DNA of 64,000 nt, taken from assembly GCF_002896965.1 (NCBI RefSeq), contig NZ_LYMM01000035.1, forward strand, positions 1-64,000, written 5' to 3'. Within the stretch, counting starts at the first letter, position 1, and every line of letters starts with the position of its first letter. A program made the translations under genes and the position numbers. The notes beneath the pieces were generated by a model, which worked only from the letters and a program-made list of their open reading frames with translations, did not search any database and was not told the origin of the DNA. Positions 7,136-17,200 of this stretch are shown piece after piece. The DNA is from Novosphingobium guangzhouense (GTDB lineage: Bacteria > Pseudomonadota > Alphaproteobacteria > Sphingomonadales > Sphingomonadaceae).

Positions 7136-8377
7136 ATGTCCCGCTCATCTGTCATGGACCGCCTGGAACTCCTTGCCGATGCCGCCAAGTACGATGCGTC
7201 ATGCGCGTCTTCAGGCACATCCAAACGCAACAGCCGGGATGGGCGCGGGCTTGGTTCGACCGAGGGCATGGGCATCTGTCATGCCTACGCACCTGATGGT
7301 CGATGCATTTCGCTACTCAAGCTGCTGCTGACGAACCACTGCATCTTCGATTGCCACTACTGCATCAATCGCAAGAGTTCGAACGTCCGCCGCGCCCGCT
7401 TTACGCCGCAGGAAGTGGTCGATCTCACCCTGTCGTTCTATCGGCGCAACTATATCGAGGGGCTGTTCCTGTCGTCAGGCATCGTCAAGTCATCCAGCCA
7501 CACGATGGAGCAACTGATTGAAGTCGCGCGCATCCTTCGGGAAGAACACGATTTTCGAGGGTACATTCATCTCAAGACGATCCCCGAGGCGGACCCCGAA
7601 CTGGTCGCGCAGGCGGGGCTTTGGGCCGACCGTGTCTCCATCAACGTCGAATTGCCCACCGACGCCGGACTGTCGCGCCTTGCCCCCGACAAGAACGGCG
7701 CCACGATCGAAGGCGCCATGGGTAAGCTTTCAGGCGCGATCACCGAAGCACACGATGCGCGCCGACGTTTTCGCAAGGCGCCGGTGTTCGCGCCTGCCGG
7801 TCAGTCGACACAGATGATCGTGGGTGCAGACGGGGCGAGCGACGCGCAGATCGTCGGCAAGGCGAGCACGCTTTATGACCGCTTCTCTCTCAAGCGCGTC
7901 TATTATTCCGCCTTCAGCCCGATCCCGGAAGCCAGTGCGGTGCTGCCGCTCAAGCGTCCGCCACTGATGCGCGAGCACCGGCTTTACCAGTCGGACTGGC
8001 TGATGCGATTCTATGGATTTGCGCCTCAGGAAGTGCAGCAGGCGACCGAGGACGACGGTATGCTTCCGCTGGACATCGATCCCAAGCTGGCCTGGGCGCT
8101 CAAGTTCCGCGATCACTTCCCCGTCGACCTGAACAGCGCGCCGCGCGAAGCGATGCTGCGGGTGCCGGGACTGGGCGTGAAGGCGGTAGATGCAGTGCTG
8201 GCCGCGCGCAGACAACGATCGATACGACTGGAAGATCTCTCGCGGCTCAGCGTGTCGGTCAGAAAGCTGCGGCCGTTCATCGTCACGCAGGACTGGCGCC
8301 CCACCCTGCTACTCGACCGTGCCGACCTTCGCGCAAGGCTTGCTCCGCCGGCCCGGCAAATGGAACTGTTCGCGTGA
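7136..8377 (+). CDS. Putative DNA modification/repair radical SAM protein (UdgX-linked)
   Basis: A 413-residue radical SAM enzyme. The 4Fe-4S motif is CxxxCxxC at Cys69, Cys73 and Cys76 (NHCIFDCHYCINRK), followed by a TIM-barrel-like core (GLFLSSGI; GYIHLKTIPEAD). Near the C-terminus LNSAPREAMLRVPGLG is a helix-hairpin-helix DNA-binding motif. It belongs to the family defined by its linkage to UdgX-type glycosylases (TIGR03916 as I recall). Its biochemical reaction is not established. The ATG at 7136 coincides with the predicted transcription start, so the message may be leaderless; ATG 7154 is the alternative. Its end overlaps the UdgX gene by four bases (ATGA). Confidence 0.9.
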   Translation: MSRSSVMDRLELLADAAKYDASCASSGTSKRNSRDGRGLGSTEGMGICHAYAPDGRCISLLKLLLTNHCIFDCHYCINRKSSNVRRARFTPQEVVDLTLSFYRRNYIEGLFLSSGIVKSSSHTMEQLIEVARILREEHDFRGYIHLKTIPEADPELVAQAGLWADRVSINVELPTDAGLSRLAPDKNGATIEGAMGKLSGAITEAHDARRRFRKAPVFAPAGQSTQMIVGADGASDAQIVGKASTLYDRFSLKRVYYSAFSPIPEASAVLPLKRPPLMREHRLYQSDWLMRFYGFAPQEVQQATEDDGMLPLDIDPKLAWALKFRDHFPVDLNSAPREAMLRVPGLGVKAVDAVLAARRQRSIRLEDLSRLSVSVRKLRPFIVTQDWRPTLLLDRADLRARLAPPARQMELFA

Positions 8378-9783
8378 TCGGGCCTGCCATGGCCCAGCCT
8401 GACGACTTCGAAACATGGCGCGATGAAGCGCGGGCGCTTGTCGCCCAAGGGGTGTCTCCCGAAGCTGCTGCCTGGGCGGAGGCCGATGGAACGGGCGACC
8501 TCTTCGCTACGCCGGCGCAGCCGACTGCACCGCCGCCGCGTCAGGCACGCGAAGTCCGCGCGAACCGGGCCTTCATCGATCTTGCGCGCAGTGCGATCCT
8601 GCATCGCGATCCCGCGCGGCAAGGCCTGCTGTACCGTGTGCTTTGGCGTTTGCAGGACCATCCTCATCTGATGCGGGACGCTGCCGATCACGATGTCGTC
8701 GCGCTTTCGCGGCTGGCCCGGCAAGTGCGGCACGACATTCACAAGATGCGCGCTTTCGTGCGCTTTCGCAGCGTGACGGAAGAAGACGGCAGCGATCGTT
8801 TCATCGCCTGGTTCGAACCCGAACACCGGATCGAACGCGCCAACGCGGAATTCTTCGTGAACCGCTTTGCCAGCCAGCGCTGGTCGATACTGACGCCGCG
8901 CCTCTCGCTGCATTGGGATGGTAAGGAATTGCACGAAGGGCCGCCCGCTTCACGCTACGATGCGCCTGCAGAAGATGCGACGGAAGAGCTGTGGCTGGGC
9001 TATTATCGTTCGATCTTCAATCCGGCGCGGCTGAAAGTGGGCATGATGCTGAAGGAAATGCCGCGTCGGTACTGGAAGAACCTGCCCGAAGCGCGCCAGA
9101 TTCCCGCCCTCATAGCCGGAGCAAGGCAGCGCGAGGCGCAAATGATCGCGACAGGCGCCAATCTGTTCGAGCAGGAAGCAGTGCCTGACAGCATGCAGGC
9201 TATCGCCGAGGGTATCGCACAGTGCCGCCGCTGCCCGATCGGCTGCAACGGCACCAGCGCGGTGATGGGCGAAGGTCCGCGCAATGCTTCACTCATGATC
9301 GTGGGCGAACAGCCCGGCGACACGGAAGAGCGAGAGAATCGGCCTTTCATCGGCCCGGCCGGACAGTTGCTCGATCGCGCCCTCGGCGACGCAGGCGTGG
9401 ATCGGGCGGCGGCTTATGTGACCAATGCGGTCAAACATTTCAAGTTCACCCCGCGCGGCAAACGGCGGCTGCATCAGGCACCCACTGCGGGCGAAATCGA
9501 CATTTGCCGCTGGTGGCTCGACAATGAACGGGCGCTGGTCCGGCCGAAGGTCATATTGGCGCTGGGTGCAAGCAGCGCCCGCGGATTGCTTGGGCGCACG
9601 CCTGCAATCGGGCGCGAGCGGGGACAGGCGCTGCCCCTCCCCGACGGTACGGTGGTATGGCTTACCGCGCATCCAAGCTACCTGTTGCGGCTGGACGGAG
9701 AAGCGCGCGAACGAGAGCATGACCGCTTCGCGCAGGACCTCGACGGCCTTAAACACGTTCTTGCGGCCAACGGCGCGGGCTAA
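8374..9783 (+). CDS. DUF4130 - UdgX uracil-DNA glycosylase fusion
   Basis: A 469-residue two-part protein. Residues about 10-235 match the DUF4130 domain (TIGR03915) and about 280-465 a UdgX-type family of uracil-DNA glycosylases. Visible landmarks are Cys284, Cys287 and Cys378 for the iron-sulphur cluster, motif I GEQPGDTEE (from residue 311), the Arg/Lys-rich loop KRRLH at 363-367, and HPSYLLR at 433. In Mycobacterium smegmatis UdgX the His of this loop makes a covalent bond with the abasic DNA after uracil removal; the equivalent is His367. The gene overlaps the radical SAM gene by four bases, so they form one probably SOS-controlled operon. The role of DUF4130 is unknown. Confidence 0.92.
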   Translation: MIGPAMAQPDDFETWRDEARALVAQGVSPEAAAWAEADGTGDLFATPAQPTAPPPRQAREVRANRAFIDLARSAILHRDPARQGLLYRVLWRLQDHPHLMRDAADHDVVALSRLARQVRHDIHKMRAFVRFRSVTEEDGSDRFIAWFEPEHRIERANAEFFVNRFASQRWSILTPRLSLHWDGKELHEGPPASRYDAPAEDATEELWLGYYRSIFNPARLKVGMMLKEMPRRYWKNLPEARQIPALIAGARQREAQMIATGANLFEQEAVPDSMQAIAEGIAQCRRCPIGCNGTSAVMGEGPRNASLMIVGEQPGDTEERENRPFIGPAGQLLDRALGDAGVDRAAAYVTNAVKHFKFTPRGKRRLHQAPTAGEIDICRWWLDNERALVRPKVILALGASSARGLLGRTPAIGRERGQALPLPDGTVVWLTAHPSYLLRLDGEAREREHDRFAQDLDGLKHVLAANGAG

Positions 9784-9843
9784 GTGCAACTCCGGGGGTT
9801 TTTGCGCGTTAAGGGAGACGGCAAACATAGAAGGGGAATGGTT

Positions 9844-10098
9844 ATGGCCAGCGAATGCACCGCCTACCGCGACTCTAAAGGCGGACTTCACAGCAGTCCC
9901 GAACGCGCAACTCTAGAAGATCTTGCCGGAGTACTTGGCCGCGTCGGCGATGAGGGCGGAATGACGGGCGGTGTCGCCCGGATGATCTTCGACAAGCGCG
10001 CGGAAATCGAACGCGTTTTTGCAGAGCACGATCACATGATTGAAGCAGCTCCGCCCGCGGCCATCGAACCCGGACATCACATCCGCGCGGTGAACTGA
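9844..10098 (+). CDS. Small hypothetical protein, 84 aa
   Basis: The preferred ATG is at 9844 with AAGGGG about nine bases upstream; an ATG at 9838 in the same frame is too close to that site. The product (MASECTAYRDSKGGLHSSPE, later IFDKRAEIERVFAEHDHMIE) is acidic and soluble and I recognise no family. It follows the UdgX gene by 60 bases on the same strand and may be read from the same message. Confidence 0.55.
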   Translation: MASECTAYRDSKGGLHSSPERATLEDLAGVLGRVGDEGGMTGGVARMIFDKRAEIERVFAEHDHMIEAAPPAAIEPGHHIRAVN

Positions 10099-10113
10099 CG
10101 GGCCTGGATCTCG

Positions 10114-10149
10114 GTCGTCCCGGCACCAGCTCTTCGGCGTCGGGACGAC
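10114..10149. repeat. Palindromic GTCGTCCCG element
   Basis: GTCGTCCCG (10114-10122) and CGGGACGAC (10141-10149) are perfect inverted 9-base arms around an 18-base loop. A closely related hairpin lies at 49687-49715 and half of one near 19533-19549. They look like a small dispersed intergenic palindrome family, possibly a transcript-end or mRNA-stability hairpin. Confidence 0.5.
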
Positions 10150-10227
10150 AGCACTTCCCCGCAGGCGCGCGAACGTCTATCAGGCTGCCCGACCCAGAGT
10201 AGCCCTTAGTGTTCGTGCCCGCCGTTC

Positions 10228-10752
10228 GTGACCGTAGAACCTGCATCCTCAGCCGGCCTCGAAGCGGCTTTTCTCGAGAATCGGGATAAGCTGCTGCGAT
10301 TCTTGCGCGCGCGTGGCGCGGGTGAAGCAGCCGAAGATATCGTGCAGGAAGTCTGGCTGAAGATTTCGGCCAGCCGCCCCGGTCCCGTCGCCTCGCCGTT
10401 GTCCTACCTGTTTCGCACTGCTGACCTGCTGATGATCGACCGATTCCGTTCGACCCGGCAGGCCGACGTGCGCGACCGCGACTGGACCGAAGTTAACGCC
10501 GGAGACCCGCCGGGCGTCTCGGCCGAACCTTCCGCAGAACGCCGCATCGCCGCTGCGCAGGAAGCGGCCACCGTCCTTGCGCTGCTTGACGGGCTGGGGG
10601 CGCGCGCAGCGAAGATTTTCCGTCGCCACCGCATCGAGGGCGCCGCGCAGAAGGTCGTGGCTGCCGAAATGGGCATCAGCCTGAGCACCGTCGAAAGCGA
10701 TCTTCGGGTGGCTTACCGGGCGCTCGCGGAATGGAAGGAACGGTCGAAATGA
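10228..10752 (+). CDS. ECF sigma factor, FecI-like
   Basis: A 174-residue sigma factor with region 2 near residues 10-75 (LRFLRARGAGEAAEDIVQEV; RTADLLMIDRFRS) and region 4 near 110-170 (GAAQKVVAAEMGISLSTVES helix-turn-helix). It directs RNA polymerase to a small regulon, typically in response to a signal relayed through FecR. The start is a GTG at 10228 without a clear ribosome binding site. It is followed after 57 bases by a FecR gene and then by a TonB receptor with an STN domain, the classical cell-surface signalling arrangement. Its target is probably the receptor itself and/or the autotransporter. Confidence 0.92.
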   Translation: MTVEPASSAGLEAAFLENRDKLLRFLRARGAGEAAEDIVQEVWLKISASRPGPVASPLSYLFRTADLLMIDRFRSTRQADVRDRDWTEVNAGDPPGVSAEPSAERRIAAAQEAATVLALLDGLGARAAKIFRRHRIEGAAQKVVAAEMGISLSTVESDLRVAYRALAEWKERSK

Positions 10753-10809
10753 GGCCCACGATGAGGCTGAAGCCGATCGTCTCCGTCTTCGCTGTTGAAG
10801 GAGCGCCCG

Positions 10810-11760
10810 ATGGCGAACGACATGGCGAGTGACAATGTGATCCGGGACGAAGCGCTCGGCTGGACGGTGCGCGTGGGCGACCCTGCGTTTGCCGACTGGG
10901 AAGCGTTCACCCTCTGGCTTGAGGCCGACCCGGCCCATGCTCGTGCCTATGACGAAGTGGCCGCGTCGGTTGCCGATGCCGCGCAACTTGTCGTCGCGGT
11001 CGCCCCCGCCAATGACGATCTGAAGCCTGATGAAGCGGACGAAGCCCCCCCCAGGCGCCGTCGCCCCTGGCTTGCCAGCGCGATCGCAGCCAGCCTCGCG
11101 GTGGTCGCCGGGTTCTGGGCCTTCCAGGGACAGCAGCGCGATTTCTATACCGTGGAAACGGCACTGGGCGAAACGCGCCGCGTGACGCTTGACGCGGATA
11201 CGCACATCGAACTGGCGGGCGGCACCGCCGTTCGGTTTGACCGCAAGGACAAGCGCTACGCCCAGCTTGATCACGGGCAGGCCCTGTTCACCGTGCGCCA
11301 CGACGCGGCGCATCCCTTCGAAGTCACCGTGGGCAAGGAACGGCTGGTGGACATCGGCACGGTGTTCGACGTGCGCCACGATGCGCAGGGACTGAGTGTG
11401 GCCGTGTCCGAAGGTGCAGTGCAGTTCGATCCCGATGGCGCCGACGTGCGCGTATCGCCCGGCGAAGTCCTGCGCCGCGCGGCCGGGGCCGGCGAATACA
11501 CCCTCACCCGCCTGCCCGCCGAACAGGTCGGTGAATGGCGCGAAGGGCGCCTGACTTTCGAAAGCGCATCGCTGGAAGACGTCGCCGCCCAGCTCAAGCG
11601 GGCCACCGGCATCGAATACGTGGCGTCCCCCGGAGGCAGTGGAACGGTTTCCGGCTCGATCCTTGTCGCGCCTTTGCGCAAGGATCCGGCATCGCTCGGC
11701 GCGCTGCTGGGCCTGTCGGTGCGGTCCGAAAACGGACATTGGGTGATCGGTTCGCGCTGA
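10810..11760 (+). CDS. FecR-family anti-sigma factor / signal transducer
   Basis: A 316-residue inner-membrane protein. The N-terminal cytoplasmic part (MASDNVIRDEALGWTVRVGD; ADWEAFTLWLEADPAHARAY) is the DUF4880 domain that holds the sigma factor. One membrane span follows at about residues 95-112 (WLASAIAASLAVVAGFWAF). The periplasmic part is the FecR beta-domain (LGETRRVTLDADTHIELAGG) with a C-terminal STN-like end (LTFESASLEDVAAQLKR). The ATG at 10810 has AAGGAG at good spacing. It should receive the signal from the STN domain of the receptor encoded four bases downstream. Confidence 0.93.
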   Translation: MANDMASDNVIRDEALGWTVRVGDPAFADWEAFTLWLEADPAHARAYDEVAASVADAAQLVVAVAPANDDLKPDEADEAPPRRRRPWLASAIAASLAVVAGFWAFQGQQRDFYTVETALGETRRVTLDADTHIELAGGTAVRFDRKDKRYAQLDHGQALFTVRHDAAHPFEVTVGKERLVDIGTVFDVRHDAQGLSVAVSEGAVQFDPDGADVRVSPGEVLRRAAGAGEYTLTRLPAEQVGEWREGRLTFESASLEDVAAQLKRATGIEYVASPGGSGTVSGSILVAPLRKDPASLGALLGLSVRSENGHWVIGSR

Positions 11761-11764
11761 GGGG

Positions 11765-14191
11765 ATGCGCGGCGCCATCTGCATCATGGCGGCCGCAATG
11801 GCCATGCCCGCCACCGCTTCCGCTGAGGAAGTGGCCGTTGATACGCGCAGCGGCTCGGTCGGTCAGGTCGCAATCGAACTGGCGCGCCAGACGCGGTCCA
11901 GCATCGTTGTCGCTGATCCGGCCGTGGCTGCGCGGATGGTCGCCCCGATGCGCGGACGGATGGAGCCGGAACAGGCCGTGCGCATGCTGGCTCGCAAGGC
12001 TGGCGGCCGTGCAGTCGCGGTAACTACAGCCGCCTGGCGAATCGAAGCCGCCGCCCCCATAAGATCGGCCGCCACGCGCCCTTCCCGTGCGCGCACTGCC
12101 AGCATCGTCACGGTCGAGGCACAGGCCCCTGATCCCATCGTCGTTGTCGCATCGAAGCGTGATCTCACAATTGCGGAACTGCCCGGACAGGTAACCATTC
12201 TCGACGGCGAATCGCTGGAAGCAGGCGGCGTCGGTGGCACGGAAAAGATCACCCAGCGGGTTGCCACAGTCACATCGACGCACCTTGGCAGCGGGCGCAA
12301 CAAGCTGTTCATCCGGGGCATCGCCGATTCCAGCTTCACCGGCCCCACACAGGCGACGGTGGGGCAGTATCTTGGCGACATCCGGCTAAGCTATAATGCG
12401 CCCGACCCGGACCTGCGCCTTTCCGACATGGCGCGGGTGGAAGTGCTGGAGGGGCCGCAGGGTACGCTGTACGGCGCGGGATCGCTGGGCGGCATCATCC
12501 GTCTGGTTCCCAACGCCCCGGTGCTGGGCGAGACGGGCGGCGCGATCACCGTCGGCGGGTCGTTGACGCAAAGCGGCGCTCCGGGCGGCGATGCGGCAGC
12601 AATGGTGAACCTTCCGCTGGGCAATTCGGTGGCCCTGCGCGCCAACTTCGATGCAGCGACGCTGGGCGGCTATATCGACAAGCCGCTGCTTGGCCGCAAC
12701 GACGTGAACCGCACCCGCATCCTGGGCGGCCGCGCCGGGCTGCGCGCAGAGATCGCGCCGGACTGGACGATCGACCTGATCGGCCTTGGCCAGTCCACCG
12801 ATGCGCGCGACAGCCAGTATGCCGGCCGTAACGCCCGCCCTCCCCTGACAAGCAACGCTCAGGTACCTGAAGGGTCGGACGCCGACTACCTGATGGGCCA
12901 ATTCGTGATTTCCGGCCGGATTGGGGAAGTGCGTGTGCGCTCCACCACCGGCACAGTGCGCCAGAACCTTAAAGAGCGCTACGACGCGACCGTCGATGCC
13001 GATGCACCGCGCCTGTTCTCACAGGAAAACCGCACCCGCATGATCGCGCACGAAACGCGGATATGGCAGCCCGAAACCCACGGATTCGGCTGGCTGATCG
13101 GCGCCAGCTACACCCATAACCGCACGGTGCTGACCCGCAGTTTCGAGAACTTCGTCACGACTACCGCCTCGACCGGCGTGCGCAACACGATCGACGAGTT
13201 CACGCTCTACGCCGAAGCCAGCCTGCGTATTCGCCCTGGCCTTACCGCCACGGCGGGCGGGCGGCTTACCTATTCGCGCCTCGGCGGCTCGGGTGAGGAT
13301 GTGCAGCCTGCCATCTCTTTCGCCATGGCCCAGGCCCGTGCGCAAGTCACTGCCGACCGCACGACGACAACGGTGCTGCCATCCGTGGCGATCAATGCCG
13401 AAGTGATGGCCGCGACCACGCTTTACATGCGCTATCAGGAAGGCTTCCGCCCCGGCGGGTTCGCCATCGAAAGCGACTACGTCCGCCGTTTCCAGAGCGA
13501 CCGGACGCAGACCTGGGAATTCGGCATCAAGCACGGCCAGCCCGGTGTGAGCCCCTTCGACGTTGCCGCAAGCGTTTCATATACCCGCTGGCGCGATATC
13601 CAGGCCGACTTCATCGACAATTCCGGCTTGCCCAGCACGGCCAACATCGGCGACGGCCGGGTCTGGTCGGCCAGCCTGACCGGCGGCGTCGAACTGCTCG
13701 CCGGTCTGCGGCTGGAGGCAGGCGCAACGTGGAACCAGAGCAAGGTGGACCAGCCCCCTACCGAATTGCTCAGTCTTGTCGCCCGCTCGGCGGCCGCGAT
13801 CGACATGTCTCCGTCCGGACTGCTTGACGCCACGCTGGCCCGATCGATGCAGGTGCCGAACATCGCCCAATTCTCCGGCCGGATGAGCCTTGGCTGGAAT
13901 CGGGAAATCAGCGACGATCTGCGTCTCACCGCCAATGGCTGGGCCAGCTACGTCGGCAAGTCCCGCCTTGGAATAGGCCCGGAACTGGGCAACCCACAGG
14001 GCGATTACCTCGACAGCGGAGCGGACCTGCGCATCGGGACGGAGCGTTATGGCGTGACGCTGAGCGTCAGCAACCTGACCAATTCGCGCGGCAACCGTTT
14101 CTCGCTCGGCACCCCGTTCGGTACCGGCCGTGACCAGACGACGCCGCTGCGCCCGCGCACCGTTCGGGTGGGGCTGGACGCCCGGTTCTGA
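11765..14191 (+). CDS. TonB-dependent receptor with STN signalling domain (FecA type)
   Basis: An 808-residue outer-membrane transducer. After a signal peptide (cleaved near ATASAEE) comes an STN domain at about residues 24-95 (VGQVAIELARQTRSSIVVAD; EPEQAVRMLARKAGGRAV), which signals to FecR. A TonB-box-like DPIVVVASKRD near residue 118, a plug domain (RGIADSSFTG; RVEVLEGPQGTLYGAGSLGG) and a 22-strand barrel ending in the aromatic VRVGLDARF follow. The ligand cannot be read from the sequence, and no siderophore or haem gene is next to it. The immediate downstream gene is an autotransporter, which is unusual. Four bases separate it from fecR. Confidence 0.93.
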   Translation: MRGAICIMAAAMAMPATASAEEVAVDTRSGSVGQVAIELARQTRSSIVVADPAVAARMVAPMRGRMEPEQAVRMLARKAGGRAVAVTTAAWRIEAAAPIRSAATRPSRARTASIVTVEAQAPDPIVVVASKRDLTIAELPGQVTILDGESLEAGGVGGTEKITQRVATVTSTHLGSGRNKLFIRGIADSSFTGPTQATVGQYLGDIRLSYNAPDPDLRLSDMARVEVLEGPQGTLYGAGSLGGIIRLVPNAPVLGETGGAITVGGSLTQSGAPGGDAAAMVNLPLGNSVALRANFDAATLGGYIDKPLLGRNDVNRTRILGGRAGLRAEIAPDWTIDLIGLGQSTDARDSQYAGRNARPPLTSNAQVPEGSDADYLMGQFVISGRIGEVRVRSTTGTVRQNLKERYDATVDADAPRLFSQENRTRMIAHETRIWQPETHGFGWLIGASYTHNRTVLTRSFENFVTTTASTGVRNTIDEFTLYAEASLRIRPGLTATAGGRLTYSRLGGSGEDVQPAISFAMAQARAQVTADRTTTTVLPSVAINAEVMAATTLYMRYQEGFRPGGFAIESDYVRRFQSDRTQTWEFGIKHGQPGVSPFDVAASVSYTRWRDIQADFIDNSGLPSTANIGDGRVWSASLTGGVELLAGLRLEAGATWNQSKVDQPPTELLSLVARSAAAIDMSPSGLLDATLARSMQVPNIAQFSGRMSLGWNREISDDLRLTANGWASYVGKSRLGIGPELGNPQGDYLDSGADLRIGTERYGVTLSVSNLTNSRGNRFSLGTPFGTGRDQTTPLRPRTVRVGLDARF

Positions 14192-14292
14192 TCGGGCCTT
14201 CATGAAATTTTGCGCAGCCGGGAACTTTTTCCAAGGCTGACCGGCAATGCCTCCGTCTCAAGGGTCAGACTACAGACCTCAAAGGGACGAAG

Positions 14293-17200
14293 ATGCCTTC
14301 CCAGCTGACTGCCAAGACCCTGCTTGCCACCACGGCCGCCCTTGCCTTTGCAACCGCGGCCCATGCCGAAGACGTCAAGACCAAGCTCACCTCGCCGATC
14401 CGCACTTCCACCATCAAGAGCGGCGCGGCTGACGCCATCAACATCACGGCAGAAGGATCGGTCGTCCTGACTTCGGGCGTCGCGGTCACGCAGGACAGCA
14501 ATCACGCAGTCACCAACGCCGGCAACATCACCATCACCAATGCCGACGGCGCGATCGGCATAGATTCGGTAGCGGGCGCCAGCGGGGACATCACCAACAG
14601 CGGCACCATCACCGTCGATGAAACCTACACCCCGACCGATACCGACAAGGACGGCGACCTTGACGGTCCGTTCGCGCTGGGATCGAACCGGGTCGGCATC
14701 CGCACCCAGGGCGACCACACCGGCAAGCTGACCCAGAGCGGCAAGATCGTGGTCGAAGGCAACGATTCCGCCGGTATCGCCCTGGGCGGCAAGCTGACCG
14801 GCGCTTTCACGCACGACGGCTCCACCACCGTCGTCGGCGACCGCACCATCGGCGTTTCGGCGCAGGGCATCGACGGTAACGTCCGCCTTGCCGGCACCGT
14901 CTCTGCACAAGGCCAGGATGCCATCGGTGCGCGCTTTGCGGGCGACGTGAACGGTGCGATGGTCGTTCAGGGCACTGTTGCGGCCACCGGCTATCGCTAC
15001 ACCACCGTGCCGTCCGACCCGTCGAAGCTGGATGCCGACGATCTGCTGCAGGGCGGATCGGCGCTGATCGTTGAAGGTAACGTCACCGGCGGCATCGTGC
15101 TGGCTGCCGCGCCCAAGGTCGATACCACAAAGCCCGATTCCGACGGTGACGGTATCGACGATTCCAAGGAAGGCACTGCGCGCGTCGTCTCTTACGGCAG
15201 CGCCGCCGCCATGCAGGTGGGCGCGACCGACCAAGCGATCGCCATCGGCCCTGTCGCCAATTCGGGCAGCAAGTTCGGCCTGATCATCGAAGGTTCGGTC
15301 GAAGGGCTGGGCCTCTATTCCGGCGTTGCCGCGAACGGCCTCGTCATCGGCGGGCGCGGGGGTGCGGTGACCGTTGCCAACGGCATCGGCGTATCGGGTT
15401 CGGTGATCGCCAGCGCCAATGGCGCCAACGCCACGGCCCTGCGCATCGGTGCGGGCGCCTCGACCCCGCTGCTGCAGAACACCGGCAACATCGGCGCCGC
15501 ATCGGGCAATGCCGACAACGCCCTGGCAACCGCCGTGCGCATCGATGAAGGCGGCAGCCTGCCGACCATCCGCAACAGCGGCACGATCAAGGCGGTCGCA
15601 GGCGAAAAGGGCGCGGCCACCGCGATCATCGACGCCAGCGGCACCCTTAACCTGATCGAAAACGCAGGGACCATCTCGGCCACCGGGGCCAAGGACACCT
15701 TCAACATCGCCATCGACCTGCGCGCGGCAACCGGCGATGTCACCGTGAAGCAGACGCAGGTGGCATCGGGCGTGACTGCGCCCTCCATTGTCGGGGACAT
15801 CTGGTTCGCTGGCGGCAACGACACGCTCGACCTGGCCGACGGCACCCTCGACGGAAACGTCGCCTTCGGCGCGGGCAACAACACCCTCACCCTTTCCGGT
15901 GACGCGGCGCAGCGCAGCGCGGTCAGCTTCGGTGCGGGCAACGACACCGTATCGCTTTCCGGAACGAGCGCGTTCAGCGGCCTGATCGACTTCGGGAGCG
16001 GCGCCGACGTGCTGAACCTTTCGGGCACGTCGTACTTCACCGGCTCGATCGCCAATTCGACGCAGCTGGCCGTCAACGTTTCCGGCGGCCTGCTCGATAT
16101 CCGCAAGCCCGCATCGATCGCGTCGCTGGACGTGGGCAGCGCCGGCACGGTGCTCGTCACGCTCGACAAGACGGCAGGGGCCGGGTCGGCCTATACCGTT
16201 TCGGGCAACGCGACCTTCGCGGAAGGCTCCAAGCTGGCGATCCGCCTTGCCGACGTTTCCACGGCAGAAGGCACTTACCAGGTTCTCACCGCAGGCAGCC
16301 TGACCGGACGTGACAAGCTGACCACCAACACCGACCTCGTCCCCTTCATGTTCAAGGCCGAACTGGACAAGGAAGCGGCCGCCAACACCATCGTCGTCGA
16401 CATTTCGCGCCGCACGGTCAGCGAACTGGGTCTCAACCGTTCGGGCGCGGCCGCTTACGATGCCGTGTTCGAACAGCTGGGCAAGGACGACAAGATCGAA
16501 CAGGTCTTCCTTGGCATCACCAATGGCGACGCGTTCCGTTCCGCCGTGGGCCAGATGCTGCCCGATCACGCAGGCGGCGCTTTCGAAGGCATCAGCCTGG
16601 GCACCCGTGCCCTCGCCCGCCAGATGCAGGATCCGCAGGGACCGATCACCGCCAGCGGCCGCTTCTCCACCACGATCAACATGGCGATCTGGGGCAGCGA
16701 CCGGAAGGCGGGCAACACCGCAGCCTACAAGCTGAACGGCTACGCATGGTCGGCAACCGCCGAGTACCAGACCGGCTTCGGCAAGTTCGGCGGCACGGTT
16801 GCCTACCTCAACAACAATCACAAGAACGGCGAACTAACCGAAGTGAACTCCGACGCCTTCGAACTGGCAGCGCACTGGCGCGGCAAGTTCGGCCCCGTCA
16901 GCGCCTTCGCCCGCGGATCGGCCGGCACTGCCAACTTCGACGGCGAGCGTAACTTCTACGGCACCGTGGGCTCTGAAAACGTGCGCCGCACCATGGACGC
17001 CAAGTGGGACGGCAAGTTCGTCACTTTCGCAGGCGGCGCCGCCATCGAGGGTGGTTCGCAGTTCTTCTTCTTCCGTCCCGGCGTCACCGTCGACTACGTC
17101 CGCCTGAAGGAAGACGGCTATTCGGAAACCGGCGGCGAAGGACTGGACCTTACCGTCGCATCGCGCACCAGCGACGAACTGGCAGTGAACCCCAGCATGA

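Noticed and set aside
10249..11814. A 521-codon minus-strand frame across sigma factor and fecR
   Set aside because: Shadow frame opposite two recognised genes; no motif or ribosome binding site.
14200..16821. A long open frame (873 codons) antisense to the autotransporter gene
   Set aside because: Its composition (Gly/Arg/Ala/Asp/Val-rich, no domain) is that of a shadow of a high-GC gene, and the plus-strand protein is clearly real.
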